The notes beneath the pieces are model-generated. The model ran no database searches, had not been told where the DNA came from, and worked only from the letters and a program-made list of their open reading frames with translations. This document shows, piece by piece, positions 7,276 through 16,245 of a stretch of 64,000 nucleotides of DNA. Where the stretch lies: the NCBI GenBank assembly GCA_024709225.1, contig JANJXC010000065.1, forward strand, positions 1 to 64,000, written 5' to 3'. Numbering within the stretch: position 1 is the first letter of the stretch; each line of letters starts with the position of its first letter. The position numbers were made by a program, and so were the translations under genes. The DNA comes from Gammaproteobacteria bacterium. GTDB lineage: Bacteria > Pseudomonadota > Gammaproteobacteria > Thiohalomonadales > Thiohalomonadaceae.

Positions 7276-7355
7276 CACCACGAGTTATACGGGAATACCG
7301 CGGTGCGGGGCCAGGCTGAGGGCTGAGAACTATGCCTTCCCTTCTACCTGGGGCA

Positions 7356-7487
7356 TCTAAATATGTGTTCCGAAATAGTGACCAGGCATAGGGCGCCCCG
7401 TGGGCGCCACGCCACGGCGGGCACGGCCCGCCTATACCCGCCCTATAACCGAGTATCAGGTGGATACCCGTTCGGAACGATTATTTA
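7356..7487. mobile_element. MITE-like palindromic element, TTCCGAA termini
   Basis: The ends are inverted: CTAAATATGTGTTCCGAA on the left matches the reverse of TTCGGAACGATTATTTAG on the right. The interior has GGGCGCCCCGTGGGCGCC and GGCGGGCACGGCCCGCC palindromes. The left ~80 bases recur inverted at 8344-8428 with roughly 85% identity by eye. The right end supplies the TAA stop of the hydrolase gene. Confidence 0.7.
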
Positions 7488-8171
7488 GTCGCCCCAGGCT
7501 CCCATCACCGTATCGCGCAGGCGGTTGAGACGACCGTGGAAGAAATGATCGGCATCGGCCATCCAGCGATAGTCGGGGCACGACTTCTGCGCTCCCACCC
7601 AGGCAGAGACGGCGGGCGGGGCGATGATCTCGTCCTGGCCGCCCTGCACCACCATCCAGGGCACCGTAACCGGCGGCACGGTGGTGAAGTCGAACAGGGT
7701 GACCGGCGGGGCAACCAGCAGCAGGCGTTCGGCGCCGACGGCCACATGGCTGCGTGCCGCGACAAAGGCGCCGAAGGAGAAGCCGGCGAGCCAGAGCGGC
7801 GCCTGGGGATGGCGGACGCGGTAGAAGGCCGCGACGGCCGCCAGGTCGGCACTCTCGCCGCGGCCCTGGTCGTAGCGGCCGGCACTTTTGCCGACGCCGC
7901 GGAAATTGAAGGTGACGCTGAGCAGGCCCATGTCGTTGAAGGTCTGACTCAGAATATGGACCACCTTGTTTCTCATGCTGCCGCCGTAGAGCGGATGGGG
8001 ATGACAGACGATGGCGATGGGCCTGTCCCCGGCGTAGCAGTCGGGGCAGGAGGTCAGCGCCTCGATGGCGCCGGCGGGGCCCGGGATCAGCAGCTCCTCA
8101 CCGGTGCAGTAGTCTTCCTCTAATCCGTCGTATAAATGTCGGCTGGCCAGCTCCGCATAATGTTCTGCCAT
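7485..8171 (-). CDS. alpha/beta hydrolase (COG2945-like)
   Basis: This is a small cytoplasmic alpha/beta hydrolase of 228 residues. It has an oxyanion region HPHPLYGGSMRNKVV, the nucleophile elbow GFSFGA (Ser), an acid in GGQDEII and a catalytic His in DADHFFHG. Substrate is unknown; family members are called dienelactone hydrolase-like. GAGGGAG stands just before the ATG at 8171, which is preferred over an upstream TTG at 8192. Its TAA stop lies inside the end of a MITE-like element, so the natural C-terminus may have been altered by the insertion. Confidence 0.85.
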   Translation of the reverse strand: MAEHYAELASRHLYDGLEEDYCTGEELLIPGPAGAIEALTSCPDCYAGDRPIAIVCHPHPLYGGSMRNKVVHILSQTFNDMGLLSVTFNFRGVGKSAGRYDQGRGESADLAAVAAFYRVRHPQAPLWLAGFSFGAFVAARSHVAVGAERLLLVAPPVTLFDFTTVPPVTVPWMVVQGGQDEIIAPPAVSAWVGAQKSCPDYRWMADADHFFHGRLNRLRDTVMGAWGD

Positions 8172-8280
8172 GGGCTCCCTCGGGTGCAGCAACAGGCTGC
8201 ACGTGGTGTTTTCACGGGAAGGTTCGTGCCTTCCTCTGTAGGTGTTCTTATGTGTAATGCCACGGGCGCGGCCCGTCCTG

Positions 8281-8303
8281 TCGCGAATACCATTCGCTCC
8301 TAC
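8281..8303 (+). repeat. REP element, TCGCGAATAC...ATTCGCTCCTAC family (copy 1)
   Basis: The sequence is a variant of TCGCGAATACnATTCGCTCC followed by TAC. Five more copies lie at 10008-10031, 10051-10074, 10114-10136, 16174-16197 and 16213-16236. All are intergenic. Confidence 0.85.
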
Positions 8304-8343
8304 GGTTCGTGCCCAGGCCGGGCAGTGGTGCTGGATCTTCAGT

Positions 8344-8428
8344 CATAGGGCGGGCAGTGCCCGCCGCAACACGGCGCCCATGGGGCGCCCTATGCCTGGC
8401 TACCCATTCGGAACACGTGTTTAGATCT
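8344..8428 (-). repeat. related half-copy of the TTCCGAA MITE-like element
   Basis: Read on the minus strand this matches the left part of the element at 7356-7487 (GTGTTCCGAA, CCAGGCATAGGGCGCCCC, GGCGGGCAC). Its terminus TCTAAACACG supplies the TAA stop of the 2Fe-2S protein gene. Confidence 0.7.
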
Positions 8429-8726
8429 TCAGGCGCTCGACGACGCGGCCGTGCTGCAGGTGCTGCTCGATGATGTCGTCGATGTCTTCGCGGTCGACGT
8501 AGGTGTACCAGGTTTCCTGCGGGTAGATGACGATCACCGGTCCCTCGGCACAGCGATCGAGGCAGCCGGCGCTGTTGATGCGCACGCCGCCCGGTCCGGC
8601 CAGACCCAGGGCCTTCACCTTGTCCTTGGCGTAGTCGCGCAGCGCCTGGGCATTGTGGTCCTGACAGCAGGCCTTGCCCTCGCGCTGGTTGGTGCAGAAG
8701 AAGACGTGGTGTTTGTAGTAGGACAT
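8421..8726 (-). CDS. thioredoxin-like 2Fe-2S ferredoxin
   Basis: This 101-residue protein has a single thioredoxin-like ferredoxin domain. Candidate cluster ligands are Cys11 (FFCTN), Cys20/21 (KACC), Cys55 and Cys59 (AGCLDRC). Such proteins carry a [2Fe-2S] cluster and are often annotated as (2Fe-2S) ferredoxin domain proteins; the partner is unknown. It is divergent from the GlcF-like gene, with 40 bases between starts. Its stop codon is the terminal TAA of a palindromic repeat. Confidence 0.88.
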   Translation of the reverse strand: MSYYKHHVFFCTNQREGKACCQDHNAQALRDYAKDKVKALGLAGPGGVRINSAGCLDRCAEGPVIVIYPQETWYTYVDREDIDDIIEQHLQHGRVVERLKI

Positions 8727-8766
8727 GCTGGTCCGCCACTGTTATTGCGATGGCGCGTAGTCTACC

Positions 8767-10011
8767 ATGAGGTGCTGTTTTCCTGCCGTGACCCCCACAT
8801 TGAACCTGCTGCCCCAAATCCTGGCCGACGCCGACCGCTGCGTGCTGTGCGGCATGTGCCTGCCCCACTGTCCCACCTATGGCCTGAGCCATAACGAGGC
8901 GGAGTCGCCGCGCGGGCGCATCTCGCTGATGCTGGCGGTGGCACGCGGGCAACTGGAGCCCACGGCGGGATTGCGCGGCCACCTGGAGCGCTGCCTCGGC
9001 TGCCGCGCCTGCGAGGCCATGTGCCCCTCGCTGGTCCCTTATGGCCGGCTGCTGCGCAATACGCGCGAATATCTCCATCGTCACGAGCACTCCCGGCTGG
9101 CCGACACCCTGGCCACACCGGCACGGCGCACGCTGCTGCGCGGCGCGCTGCGCCTGTTTCAGGCCAGCGGCCTGCAGCGGGTGACGCAGCAGCTGCACCT
9201 GCTCGGCCACAGCGCCGCCGGCCGGCTGGTGCAGGGCCTGCCGGCGACCACCGCCGCCCCGGCCCTGCCCGAATTCACGCCGGCGCAAGGCAAGGAGCGC
9301 GGCCAGGTGGCGCTGTTCACCGGCTGTACCGGCGACCTGCTGCAGCGTGCACTGCTGCACGATGCACGGCGCCTGCTGAGCGCGCTGGGCTATGCGGTTC
9401 ACGTCCCGCCGCAACAGGGCTGCTGCGGCGCACTGCATGTGCAGCAGGGCGATGGCGCAACCGCGCGCCGGCTGGCGCGGCAGAACCTGGCCGCCTTCCC
9501 TGCCGCGGCGGAGGCCATCATCAGCGTGGCCAGCGGCTGCGGCGCCCTGCTGCATGAATACGATCAGCTGCTGGAAGATGAGCAGGCGGCCGGTTTCGCA
9601 CAGCGTGTGGTGGACATCAACGCCTTTCTCGCCGGCGTGGAGTGGCCGGAAAGCCTGATGCTGCGTCCCCTGGCGCAAAAGGTGGCGGTGCACGAGTCCT
9701 GCACGCTGCGCAATGTTCTGCACGGACAGAAGGCGTTGTACGCGCTGCTGCGCCGCATACCGCAGCTGGAGGTGGTCGAGCTGCCGCACAACGATCGCTG
9801 CTGCGGCGCCGCCGGCAGCTATCTCATCGAACAGCCGGCGGCGGCCGATGCCCTGCGTGCCGACAAGATCGCGGCGACAGCGGTGCTGCAACCGCAGTGG
9901 CTGGCCAGCGCCAACATCGGCTGCGCCATGCATCTGGCGGCGGGGCTGCGCGAGGCGGGGCTGGCGGTGGAGGTGGTGCATCCGGTGAGCCTGCTGGCGC
10001 GGCAGCTGTAG
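8767..10011 (+). CDS. GlcF-like iron-sulfur oxidoreductase subunit (glycolate/lactate oxidase type)
   Basis: This protein (about 414 residues) has two [4Fe-4S] ferredoxin motifs near the N-terminus (CVLCGMCLPHCP and CLGCRACEAMCP) and two CCG domains (QQGCCGALH and DRCCGAAGS). That layout matches GlcF of glycolate dehydrogenase and related heterodisulfide-reductase-like subunits, which pass electrons from a flavoprotein to the quinone pool. No glcD/glcE flavin subunits are nearby, so the partner is unknown. The start is uncertain: a GTG 7 codons in (8788) is possible. The stop codon TAG is the second to fourth base of a REP element. Confidence 0.82.
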   Translation: MRCCFPAVTPTLNLLPQILADADRCVLCGMCLPHCPTYGLSHNEAESPRGRISLMLAVARGQLEPTAGLRGHLERCLGCRACEAMCPSLVPYGRLLRNTREYLHRHEHSRLADTLATPARRTLLRGALRLFQASGLQRVTQQLHLLGHSAAGRLVQGLPATTAAPALPEFTPAQGKERGQVALFTGCTGDLLQRALLHDARRLLSALGYAVHVPPQQGCCGALHVQQGDGATARRLARQNLAAFPAAAEAIISVASGCGALLHEYDQLLEDEQAAGFAQRVVDINAFLAGVEWPESLMLRPLAQKVAVHESCTLRNVLHGQKALYALLRRIPQLEVVELPHNDRCCGAAGSYLIEQPAAADALRADKIAATAVLQPQWLASANIGCAMHLAAGLREAGLAVEVVHPVSLLARQL

Positions 10012-10074
10012 GAGCGGATCGTATTCACGATTTGCCGAGCCTCGGCGTTTATCGCGAATACGATTCGCTCCTAC
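10008..10074. repeat. inverted REP pair (copies 2 and 3)
   Basis: GTAGGAGCGGATCGTATTCA continues to CGAT at 10031, and its inverted partner lies at 10051-10074. A 19-base spacer separates them, so the RNA could form a long hairpin. The first copy overlaps the stop codon of the GlcF-like gene. Confidence 0.88.
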
Positions 10075-10113
10075 GAGACTGCCGCTCCCTCGTCGGACCG
10101 TCATGCCCACTGG

Positions 10114-10136
10114 TCGCGAATACAATTCGCTCCTAC
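10114..10136 (+). repeat. REP element (copy 4)
   Basis: A single TCGCGAATACAATTCGCTCC copy followed by TAC ends 12 bases before the coq7 start, so it lies in or next to that gene's ribosome-binding region. Confidence 0.85.
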
Positions 10137-10148
10137 AATTGAGCCACC

Positions 10149-10787
10149 ATGCGCAACTACTCCCCCATCGACAAGCTGCTCCTCAACCTCGACACCGGTC
10201 TGCGTACCGTATTCGGCCAGCCGGTACTCACCGAGCGTCCCAATCCGGCGGAGAATCTGCCCGACGCGGAACTGAGCGAGGCCGAGCGGGTGCTGGCCGG
10301 CCGGCTGATGCGCATCAACCATGCCGGCGAGGTGTCGGCGCAGGGGCTGTATCAGGGCCAGGCGCTGACCGCGCGGCTGCCGGAGGTGCGCGGCAAGATG
10401 AAGCGCGCGGCGCTGGAGGAAAACGATCACCTGGAATGGTGCGAGCGGCGCGCCCGGGAACTGGGCACCCACGTCAGCTATCTCAATCCCGTCTGGTATG
10501 TGGGTTCGCTGGCCATCGGCGCCCTGGCCGGCGCGGCCGGCGACAAGTGGAGCCTGGGCTTCGTGGTGGAAACCGAGCATCAGGTGGTCAGGCATCTGGA
10601 CGAGCATCTGGCGCAGCTGCCGCCGCATGATCAGCGCAGCCGCGCAGTGCTGGAACAGATGAAGGACGATGAGGCCCACCACGCCACCCTCGCCCTGCAT
10701 GCCGGCGGCGCCCCGCTGCCGGCGCCGGTCAAGACGCTGATGGGCCTGGTGTCGAAGGTGATGACCCGGACGGCGTATTGGTTCTAA
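10149..10787 (+). CDS. coq7: Coq7-type demethoxyubiquinone hydroxylase
   Basis: This diiron monooxygenase adds the C6 hydroxyl in aerobic ubiquinone synthesis, the role of UbiF in E. coli. Its 212 residues hold the expected iron ligands: Glu in RINHAGE, Glu and His in EENDHLEW, Glu in VVETEHQ, and Glu and His in KDDEAHH. It sits next to speD, yhfA and crp, the neighbours I recall in Pseudomonas. It is convergent with speD, and an AAGTGACAAG-class repeat separates the two. Confidence 0.96.
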   Translation: MRNYSPIDKLLLNLDTGLRTVFGQPVLTERPNPAENLPDAELSEAERVLAGRLMRINHAGEVSAQGLYQGQALTARLPEVRGKMKRAALEENDHLEWCERRARELGTHVSYLNPVWYVGSLAIGALAGAAGDKWSLGFVVETEHQVVRHLDEHLAQLPPHDQRSRAVLEQMKDDEAHHATLALHAGGAPLPAPVKTLMGLVSKVMTRTAYWF

Positions 10788-10788
10788 A

Positions 10789-10866
10789 ACAAGTGACAAG
10801 TTGCAAGTGACAAGTTAAAGGCGAAATCTTCTTGTCACTTGTCACTTGTCACTTGTCACTTGAAAC
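10789..10866. repeat. AAGTGACAAG-class inverted-arm repeat between coq7 and speD
   Basis: The left arm CAAGTGACAAGTTGCAAGTG then ACAAGTT faces CTTGTCACTTGTCACTTGTC then ACTTGTCACTTGAAAC across a 16-base spacer. It fills nearly the whole gap between two convergent stop codons. Confidence 0.9.
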
Positions 10867-11687
10867 TATTTTTTAGGAATCTTCTTCAGGTTCCGCCCGT
10901 AGAAAATCTCCAGCATTTCCCGTTGCAGCCGCCGGCGGATGGTGCGTGAGTCCGCCGGGTCGAGGTCGCGCGCCAGGACGCCGAACAGGTAGTTATCCAG
11001 GTCGAACTCCTTGAGCATCATCTTGGTATGGAAGATGTTCTCCTGATAGACGTTGACGTCGATCATCTGGTAGCGCTCCAGGGTGTCGCGCGCGATGTAG
11101 TTCTGGATCGAATTGATCTTGTGGTCGATGAAGTACTTGCGCCCCTTCACGTCGCGGGTAAAGCCGCGCACGCGGTAGTCCATGGTGACGATGTCGGACT
11201 CGAAGCTGTGGATCAGGTAGTTCAGCGCCTTGAGCGGCGAGATGCGGCCGCAGGTGGAGACGTCGATGTCGGCGCGGAAGGTGCTGATGCCGTTGTCCGG
11301 ATGGCTCTCCGGATAGGTGTGCACGGTGATGTGGCTCTTGTCCAGGTGCGCCACGACGGCGTCCGGCAACAGCGGGCCGGGCGACTCGGTGTTGGAGCGA
11401 TCCTGCGACAGCACCGGCTCCTCGGAGATCAGCATGGTGACGCTGGCGCCCTGCGGGTCGTAGTCCTGGTGGGCGATGTTGAGGATGTTGGCGCCGATGA
11501 TGTCGGCCACATCGGTGAGGATGTTGGTCAGCCGTTCGGCGTTGTATTCCTCGTCGATGTACTCGATGTACTCGCGCTGCTGGGCGTCGGTCTGCGTATA
11601 GCAGATGTCGTAGATGTTGAAGCTCAGCGTCTTGGTCAGGTTGTTGAAACCGTGCAGCTTGAGCTTGGTTCCGAGAGAGTCAGGCAA
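10866..11687 (-). CDS. speD: S-adenosylmethionine decarboxylase proenzyme (E. coli type)
   Basis: This pyruvoyl enzyme decarboxylates SAM to feed spermidine synthesis. The long class-1A form is seen: [20 protein letters not shown] near the start, the self-cleavage site [15 protein letters not shown] (Lys-Ser bond, Ser becomes pyruvoyl), [11 protein letters not shown], and [15 protein letters not shown] stands 8 bases before a TTG at 11687, giving [10 protein letters not shown] (273 residues). A GTG at 11696 overlaps that Shine-Dalgarno and is less likely. A longer upstream extension of the frame overlaps yhfA and is not real. Confidence 0.95.
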   Translation of the reverse strand: MPDSLGTKLKLHGFNNLTKTLSFNIYDICYTQTDAQQREYIEYIDEEYNAERLTNILTDVADIIGANILNIAHQDYDPQGASVTMLISEEPVLSQDRSNTESPGPLLPDAVVAHLDKSHITVHTYPESHPDNGISTFRADIDVSTCGRISPLKALNYLIHSFESDIVTMDYRVRGFTRDVKGRKYFIDHKINSIQNYIARDTLERYQMIDVNVYQENIFHTKMMLKEFDLDNYLFGVLARDLDPADSRTIRRRLQREMLEIFYGRNLKKIPKK

Positions 11688-11794
11688 TTCATGCACCTCC
11701 ACAGTACAGTCAGGAAGTCCCCGACCGGCGCGGTGCGCCGATCGGAGCCGCGCATTATCCCTGATTGGGGGACAAAAGGGGGATAAAATTGCCC

Positions 11795-12211
11795 TCAGCC
11801 TGCCACGATCTCGTAGTCGTGGGTGATCTCCGCCACCTTGCCCAACATGATCGACGCCGAGCAGTATTTCTCCGCCGACAGTTCCACCGCGCGCTTCACC
11901 TGGGCCTCCTTCAACTCCTTGCCGGTGACTATGAAGTGGACGTGGATGCGGGTGAAGACCTTGGGGTCGGTTTCGGCACGCTCGGCGCTGATCTCGGCCA
12001 CGCAGTCGCTGATGGACTGCCGCGCCTTCTTCAGGATGCTGACCACGTCGAAGGAGGTGCAGCCCCCCATGCCGAGCAGCAGCATTTCCATGGGGCGCGG
12101 CCCCAGATTGCGTCCGCCATGGTCCGGTGGGCCGTCCATCACCACCGCATGGCCACTGGCCGTCTCCCCCAGGAAGGTGGCCTGTTCCACCCACTTGATG
12201 CGCGCCTTCAT
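11795..12211 (-). CDS. yhfA: OsmC-family protein, YhfA-like
   Basis: This 138-residue OsmC/Ohr-fold protein closely resembles E. coli YhfA ([60 protein letters not shown]). The two conserved cysteines (GGCTS and EKYCS) are the potential peroxidatic pair; the physiological role is unknown. GAGG stands 9 bases from the ATG at 12211, which is preferred to a GTG two codons upstream. It is divergent from crp, as yhfA is in E. coli. Confidence 0.92.
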   Translation of the reverse strand: MKARIKWVEQATFLGETASGHAVVMDGPPDHGGRNLGPRPMEMLLLGMGGCTSFDVVSILKKARQSISDCVAEISAERAETDPKVFTRIHVHFIVTGKELKEAQVKRAVELSAEKYCSASIMLGKVAEITHDYEIVAG

Positions 12212-12324
12212 TTTCACTTTCCTCGATATTGGGCTACCCTAGGGCGCCATTGTAACCGCTTGCCTGGACCAAGACAGGCTGGTATACGTAACACCCACTA
12301 ATTTACTAGGGACAAGGGGTCATC

Positions 12325-12960
12325 ATGACGGCCAAGGCGCTGACCACCGGCAACCCGGCGATCGATCGCTTCCTGGTCCATTGCCATCGCCGCAAATACG
12401 CCTCCAAGAGCAGCATCATCCGCGCCGGCGACAAGCCTGACGTCCTGTATTACGTCATCAAGGGCGGCATGACGGTGCTGATCGAGGACGACAGCGGGCG
12501 CGAGATCGTGCTGGCCTATCTCAACCCCGGCGATTTCTTCGGCGAGATGGGCCTGTTCGACGAGGCCGCCGGCCGCAGCGCCTGGGTACGTTCACGCACC
12601 GAGTGCGAGCTGGCCGAGATCAGCTACACCCGTTTCCGCCAGGTAGCGCACGACGACCCGGAAATCCTCTTCGCCCTGGCCAGCCAGATGGCGGCGCGCC
12701 TGCGCACCACCAGCCGCAAGGTGGGCGACCTGGCCTTCCTCGACGTCACCGGCCGCATCGCCCGCACCCTGCTCGACCTCACCAAGGAACCGGATGCCAT
12801 GACCCATCCCGACGGCATGCAGATCCGCATCACCCGTCAGGAGATCGGCCGCATCGTCGGCTGCTCACGTGAAATGGCCGGTCGCGTGCTCAAGACCCTG
12901 GAGGAGCAGGGCCTGATCTCGGTGAAGGGCAAGACCATCGTGGTGTTTGGTGCCAGATAA
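12325..12960 (+). CDS. crp: cAMP receptor protein CRP/Vfr
   Basis: This global regulator has an N-terminal cyclic-nucleotide domain with the phosphate-binding cassette [21 protein letters not shown], whose E and RSA residues contact cAMP. The C-terminal HTH has [20 protein letters not shown], matching the CRP recognition helix that reads TGTGA half-sites. At 211 residues it has the usual length. AAGGGG lies 6 bases before ATG. The neighbours (trpC on one side, yhfA and speD on the other) match those of vfr in Pseudomonas. Confidence 0.95.
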   Translation: MTAKALTTGNPAIDRFLVHCHRRKYASKSSIIRAGDKPDVLYYVIKGGMTVLIEDDSGREIVLAYLNPGDFFGEMGLFDEAAGRSAWVRSRTECELAEISYTRFRQVAHDDPEILFALASQMAARLRTTSRKVGDLAFLDVTGRIARTLLDLTKEPDAMTHPDGMQIRITRQEIGRIVGCSREMAGRVLKTLEEQGLISVKGKTIVVFGAR

Positions 12961-13039
12961 GTGACAAGTGACAAGTGACAAGTGACAAGGAAGAGGGTGT
13001 TGCCTTTAGCTTGTCACTTGCAACTTGAAACTTGTAACT
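12961..13039. repeat. AAGTGACAAG-class inverted-arm repeat between crp and trpC
   Basis: GTGACAA is repeated four times directly after the crp stop. It is followed by a 25-base spacer and an inverted arm CTTGTCACTTGCAACTTGAA then ACTTGTAACT. It sits between two convergent stop codons. Confidence 0.9.
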
Positions 13040-13838
13040 ATGTATTAAACAACTCCGCCAGCTTCTCCCCCGGCTCTGGCGCCCGCATAAACGCCTCTCC
13101 CACCAGGAAGCTGTTCACACCGTGACGGCGCATCAGCGCCACGTCGTCGCGGTTGAGGATCCCGCTCTCGGTGACCACGATACGGTCGTCCGGGATCTGC
13201 GCCAGCAGGTCGAGCGTGGTTTGCAGGGAAACCTCGAAGGTGCGCAGGTTGCGATTGTTGATGCCGACCAGGGGCAGGGGCAGACGCAGGGTGCGCTCCA
13301 GTTCCTCGCCATCATGTACCTCCACCAGCACATCCAGCCCCAGCTCGGTCGCGGCGGCGGTCAGCTCCGCCATCTGCGCGTCACTCAGCGCCGCAGCGAT
13401 GAGCAGGATGCAGTCGGCACCGATAGCCCGCGCCTCCACTACCTGATAGGGATCGATGATGAAATCCTTGCGGATCACCGGCAGGGTGCAGGCCGTACGG
13501 GCCTGTTGCAGGTATTCGTCGCTGCCCTGAAAGAAATCGATGTCGGTGAGCACCGACAGGCAGGCCGCGCCGCCGCGCTCGTAGGAGGCCGCGATCTCCG
13601 CCGGGCGGAAGTCGGGCCGCAACAGCCCCTTGCTGGGCGAGGCCTTCTTCACCTCGGCGATCACCGCCGGCAGGCCGGCGGCCAGCTTGACGCGCAGCGC
13701 GCCGACGAAGGGGCGCAGCGCCGGCGCGCTGGCGGTGTGCTCGCGCAGGGTCTCGATGCTCACCTGACTGCAGCGCGCCGCGATCTCCTCGGCCTTGCGC
13801 TGCAGGATCTTTTTCAGAATATCCGGGGTATCGCTCAC
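13038..13838 (-). CDS. trpC: indole-3-glycerol phosphate synthase
   Basis: This TIM-barrel enzyme closes the indole ring in tryptophan synthesis. Key features are [16 protein letters not shown] at the N-terminus, the active-site lysine loop [33 protein letters not shown] and ESGI. The start is the GTG at 13838, which follows the trpD stop TGA by one base, so the two are translationally linked. This gives 266 residues. It is the monofunctional form, not fused to TrpF. It is the last gene of the trp cluster. Confidence 0.96.
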   Translation of the reverse strand: MSDTPDILKKILQRKAEEIAARCSQVSIETLREHTASAPALRPFVGALRVKLAAGLPAVIAEVKKASPSKGLLRPDFRPAEIAASYERGGAACLSVLTDIDFFQGSDEYLQQARTACTLPVIRKDFIIDPYQVVEARAIGADCILLIAAALSDAQMAELTAAATELGLDVLVEVHDGEELERTLRLPLPLVGINNRNLRTFEVSLQTTLDLLAQIPDDRIVVTESGILNRDDVALMRRHGVNSFLVGEAFMRAPEPGEKLAELFNT

Positions 13839-13839
13839 G

Positions 13840-14865
13840 TCATGCCGCCTTGAAGCTGTTGCTGACCTGCACCAGGCGGTTGAGCCGCTCGCGCGCGGCG
13901 CCGCTGGCAATCACCTCGCGTGCCTTCTGCATGCCTTCTTCCAGCGTGGCCGCCAGGTCCGCCGCATAGATGGCGGCACCGGCATTGAGCACCACGATAT
14001 CGCGCGCCGGTCCCTCTTTGTCATCGAGCACATCGCGCATGATGCCGAGGCTTTGCTCCGGCAACTCCACGGCCAGGCGCTTCACGTCGGCGCGCACCAT
14101 GCCGAACTGTTCCGGCGTGATGGCATAACGCTTGAGCGTGCCGTGCTGCCACTCCGCCACCTGGGTCGGGGCGCTGATGCTGATCTCATCCATGCCATCC
14201 TCCGCATGCACGATGAGCACATGCTTCGAGCCGAGCCGGCCCAGCACCTGGGCCAGTGGTTCCAGCCACTCGCCGCTGTAGACGCCAAGCACCTGATGCG
14301 GCGCGCCGGCCGGATTGGTCAGCGGGCCCAGCACATTGAAGATGGTGCGCACGCCCATTTCGCGGCGCGGGCCGATGGCGTGCTTCATGGCGCTGTGATG
14401 CTTGGGGGCGAACATGAAGCCGACGCCGGCCTGCCTGACGCACTCGCCAACCTGCGCCGGTGTTAGCTCCAGATTGACGCCGGCCGCCTCCAGCACGTCG
14501 GCACTGCCGGACTTGCTCGACACCGAACGGTTGCCGTGCTTGGCCACGTTGGCGCCGGCGGCAGCCACCACGAAGGCCGCGGTGGTGGAGATGTTGAAGG
14601 TGTGGGCGCCGTCGCCACCGGTGCCGCAGGTATCCACCAGGTGCGGCAGTTCCAGCTCGACCCGCGTCGCCAGTTCGCGCATCACGCCGGCAGCGGCGGC
14701 GATCTCGTCCACCGTCTCGCCCTTCATGCGCAGGCCGACGAGGAAACCACCGATCTGCGCCGGGGTCGCCTCGCCGGTCATGATCAGGCGCATCGCCGCC
14801 GTCATCTGCTCGGAACTGAGGTCGCGGCGCTCGGTGACGGCGCGGATGGCTGTCTGCATATCCAT
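13840..14865 (-). CDS. trpD: anthranilate phosphoribosyltransferase
   Basis: This enzyme transfers phosphoribose from PRPP to anthranilate. The 341 residues include the PRPP-binding loop [36 protein letters not shown], and NVLGPLTNP. It lies between a drug-efflux-type MFS gene and trpC. The Met at residue 3 is an alternative start; only a weak AAAGG is seen upstream. Confidence 0.96.
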   Translation of the reverse strand: MDMQTAIRAVTERRDLSSEQMTAAMRLIMTGEATPAQIGGFLVGLRMKGETVDEIAAAAGVMRELATRVELELPHLVDTCGTGGDGAHTFNISTTAAFVVAAAGANVAKHGNRSVSSKSGSADVLEAAGVNLELTPAQVGECVRQAGVGFMFAPKHHSAMKHAIGPRREMGVRTIFNVLGPLTNPAGAPHQVLGVYSGEWLEPLAQVLGRLGSKHVLIVHAEDGMDEISISAPTQVAEWQHGTLKRYAITPEQFGMVRADVKRLAVELPEQSLGIMRDVLDDKEGPARDIVVLNAGAAIYAADLAATLEEGMQKAREVIASGAARERLNRLVQVSNSFKAA

Positions 14866-14933
14866 GGAGGAAAACCTTTGTCGTTATGCTCTGCAAAATG
14901 TCGGGCGATTGTCCCGTTTCCCCGCCGCAGCGG

Positions 14934-16148
14934 TCAAGGCACCGCTGCAGCGCCGTAGCGCCCTTGCCAGCCCCAGACCAGAAGGCCGGCGCAGGCCAGC
15001 GCCAGCATGCCGAGGGCCAGACTCCAGACATGATGGGCGATGAGCGGCACCAGCAGCCCGGCCACCAGCGCATTGAAACCCACCTGCATGAAGGACTGTA
15101 CCGCCGCCGCCATGCCGCGGTTGCGCGGGAAGCAGTCCAGGGCGAGTACGGTGAGATTGGGCATGCTGAACGCCACCGCGAAGGCATACAGCACCAGCGG
15201 TGCCAGCACGTTCACCGGCGCAGGCGGCAGCAGCAGGGCCTGCGCCACATTGAACAGACTGGCGGCGAGCATCAGCGCGTAGCCGATGCGGATGCCGCGC
15301 TGTGGCGTCATGCGGCCGGCCAGCCGGCTCATGGCAAACGAGCCCAGCATCAGCCCGCCCACCATCGGCACGAACTGCATCCAGAAGTCGTTGACGCCCA
15401 GATGCAGGTGGTCATACAGCAGCGTGGGCGCAGCGGCGATGTAGATGAAGAAGCCGCCGAAGTTGAGGGCGAAGGCCGACACCAGGGCCATGAAGCGGCC
15501 GTGTCGCAGGGCCATGGCATAGGCCCCGCCCACCTTTACCGGATGGATGGAGTGGCGCCCTTCGACCGGCAGGGTCTCCGGCGCGCGCCAGGTGATGATC
15601 ACGAGCACGGCGACACCGAGCAGGGCGAGAAACCAGAACACCGCGCGCCAGCCGGACCAGTCCTGCAACACGCCGCCGATCATCGGCGCAATGGCTGGCG
15701 CCACGGCAAAGATCAGCATCGCCTGCGACAGCACCCGCTGCGCGTGATGGCCACTGAAGGCATCGCGCACCATCGCCCGTCCCACCACCACGCCGGCACC
15801 GGCGGACAGCCCCTGCACCACGCGCCAGAACAGCAGGCCGCCGATGGTCGTGGTCAATGCGGCACCGACACTGCCGACCACATACAGCGCCAGCGCGCCG
15901 ATGATCACCGGACGGCGCCCGAAGCTATCGGACAGCGGACCGTAGATCAGAGTGGTGCAGGCGAAGGCCGCCAGATACAGCCCCATGGTCTGCTGCATCT
16001 GCGCGTGGCTCGCGCCCAGGTCCGCCGCGATGGCCGGGAACGACGGCAGATAGGTGTCGATGGTGAACGGTGCCAGCATCGACAGCGCGGCGACCACGAA
16101 GGCAATGAACAGCGGATGATGCGCCGGGGCGGCGCCTGGATTCGGCAC
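14934..16148 (-). CDS. Bcr/CflA-family MFS drug exporter
   Basis: This is a 12-helix proton-coupled exporter of 404 residues in the inner membrane. Motif A is present (GPLSDSFGRRPV) and the N-terminus (APFTIDTYLPSFPAIAADLG) is typical of Bcr/CflA transporters. It lies inside the trp cluster, between trpG and trpD on the same strand, and a REP pair separates it from trpG. Whether it exports a tryptophan-pathway compound or is simply an insertion is open. Confidence 0.9.
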   Translation of the reverse strand: MPNPGAAPAHHPLFIAFVVAALSMLAPFTIDTYLPSFPAIAADLGASHAQMQQTMGLYLAAFACTTLIYGPLSDSFGRRPVIIGALALYVVGSVGAALTTTIGGLLFWRVVQGLSAGAGVVVGRAMVRDAFSGHHAQRVLSQAMLIFAVAPAIAPMIGGVLQDWSGWRAVFWFLALLGVAVLVIITWRAPETLPVEGRHSIHPVKVGGAYAMALRHGRFMALVSAFALNFGGFFIYIAAAPTLLYDHLHLGVNDFWMQFVPMVGGLMLGSFAMSRLAGRMTPQRGIRIGYALMLAASLFNVAQALLLPPAPVNVLAPLVLYAFAVAFSMPNLTVLALDCFPRNRGMAAAVQSFMQVGFNALVAGLLVPLIAHHVWSLALGMLALACAGLLVWGWQGRYGAAAVP

Positions 16149-16173
16149 GATAATCTCCGTTAAGCAGCGCCAT

Positions 16174-16236
16174 ATCGTGAATGCGATTCGCTCCTACGGC
16201 CTGTGCTCTCCTGTAGGACCGAATCGTATTCGCGAT
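16174..16236. repeat. inverted REP pair (copies 5 and 6) between trpG and the MFS gene
   Basis: ATCGTGAATGCGATTCGCTC continues to CTAC at 16197. GTAGGACCGAATCGTATTCG continues to CGAT at 16236. They are inverted with a 15-base spacer, the same layout as 10008-10074. Confidence 0.88.
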
Positions 16237-16245
16237 ACAGTGCGA

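Noticed and set aside
8248-10125. A 625-codon open frame on the minus strand opposite the GlcF-like gene
   Set aside because: It is antisense to a clear Fe-S protein, crosses three other features, and has His/Gln/Arg-rich low-complexity translation typical of GC-rich shadow frames.
11688-12194. N-terminal extension of speD over yhfA
   Set aside because: The extended frame is Gly/Arg-rich, overlaps yhfA in another frame, and a GGAGG-supported start exists at 11687.
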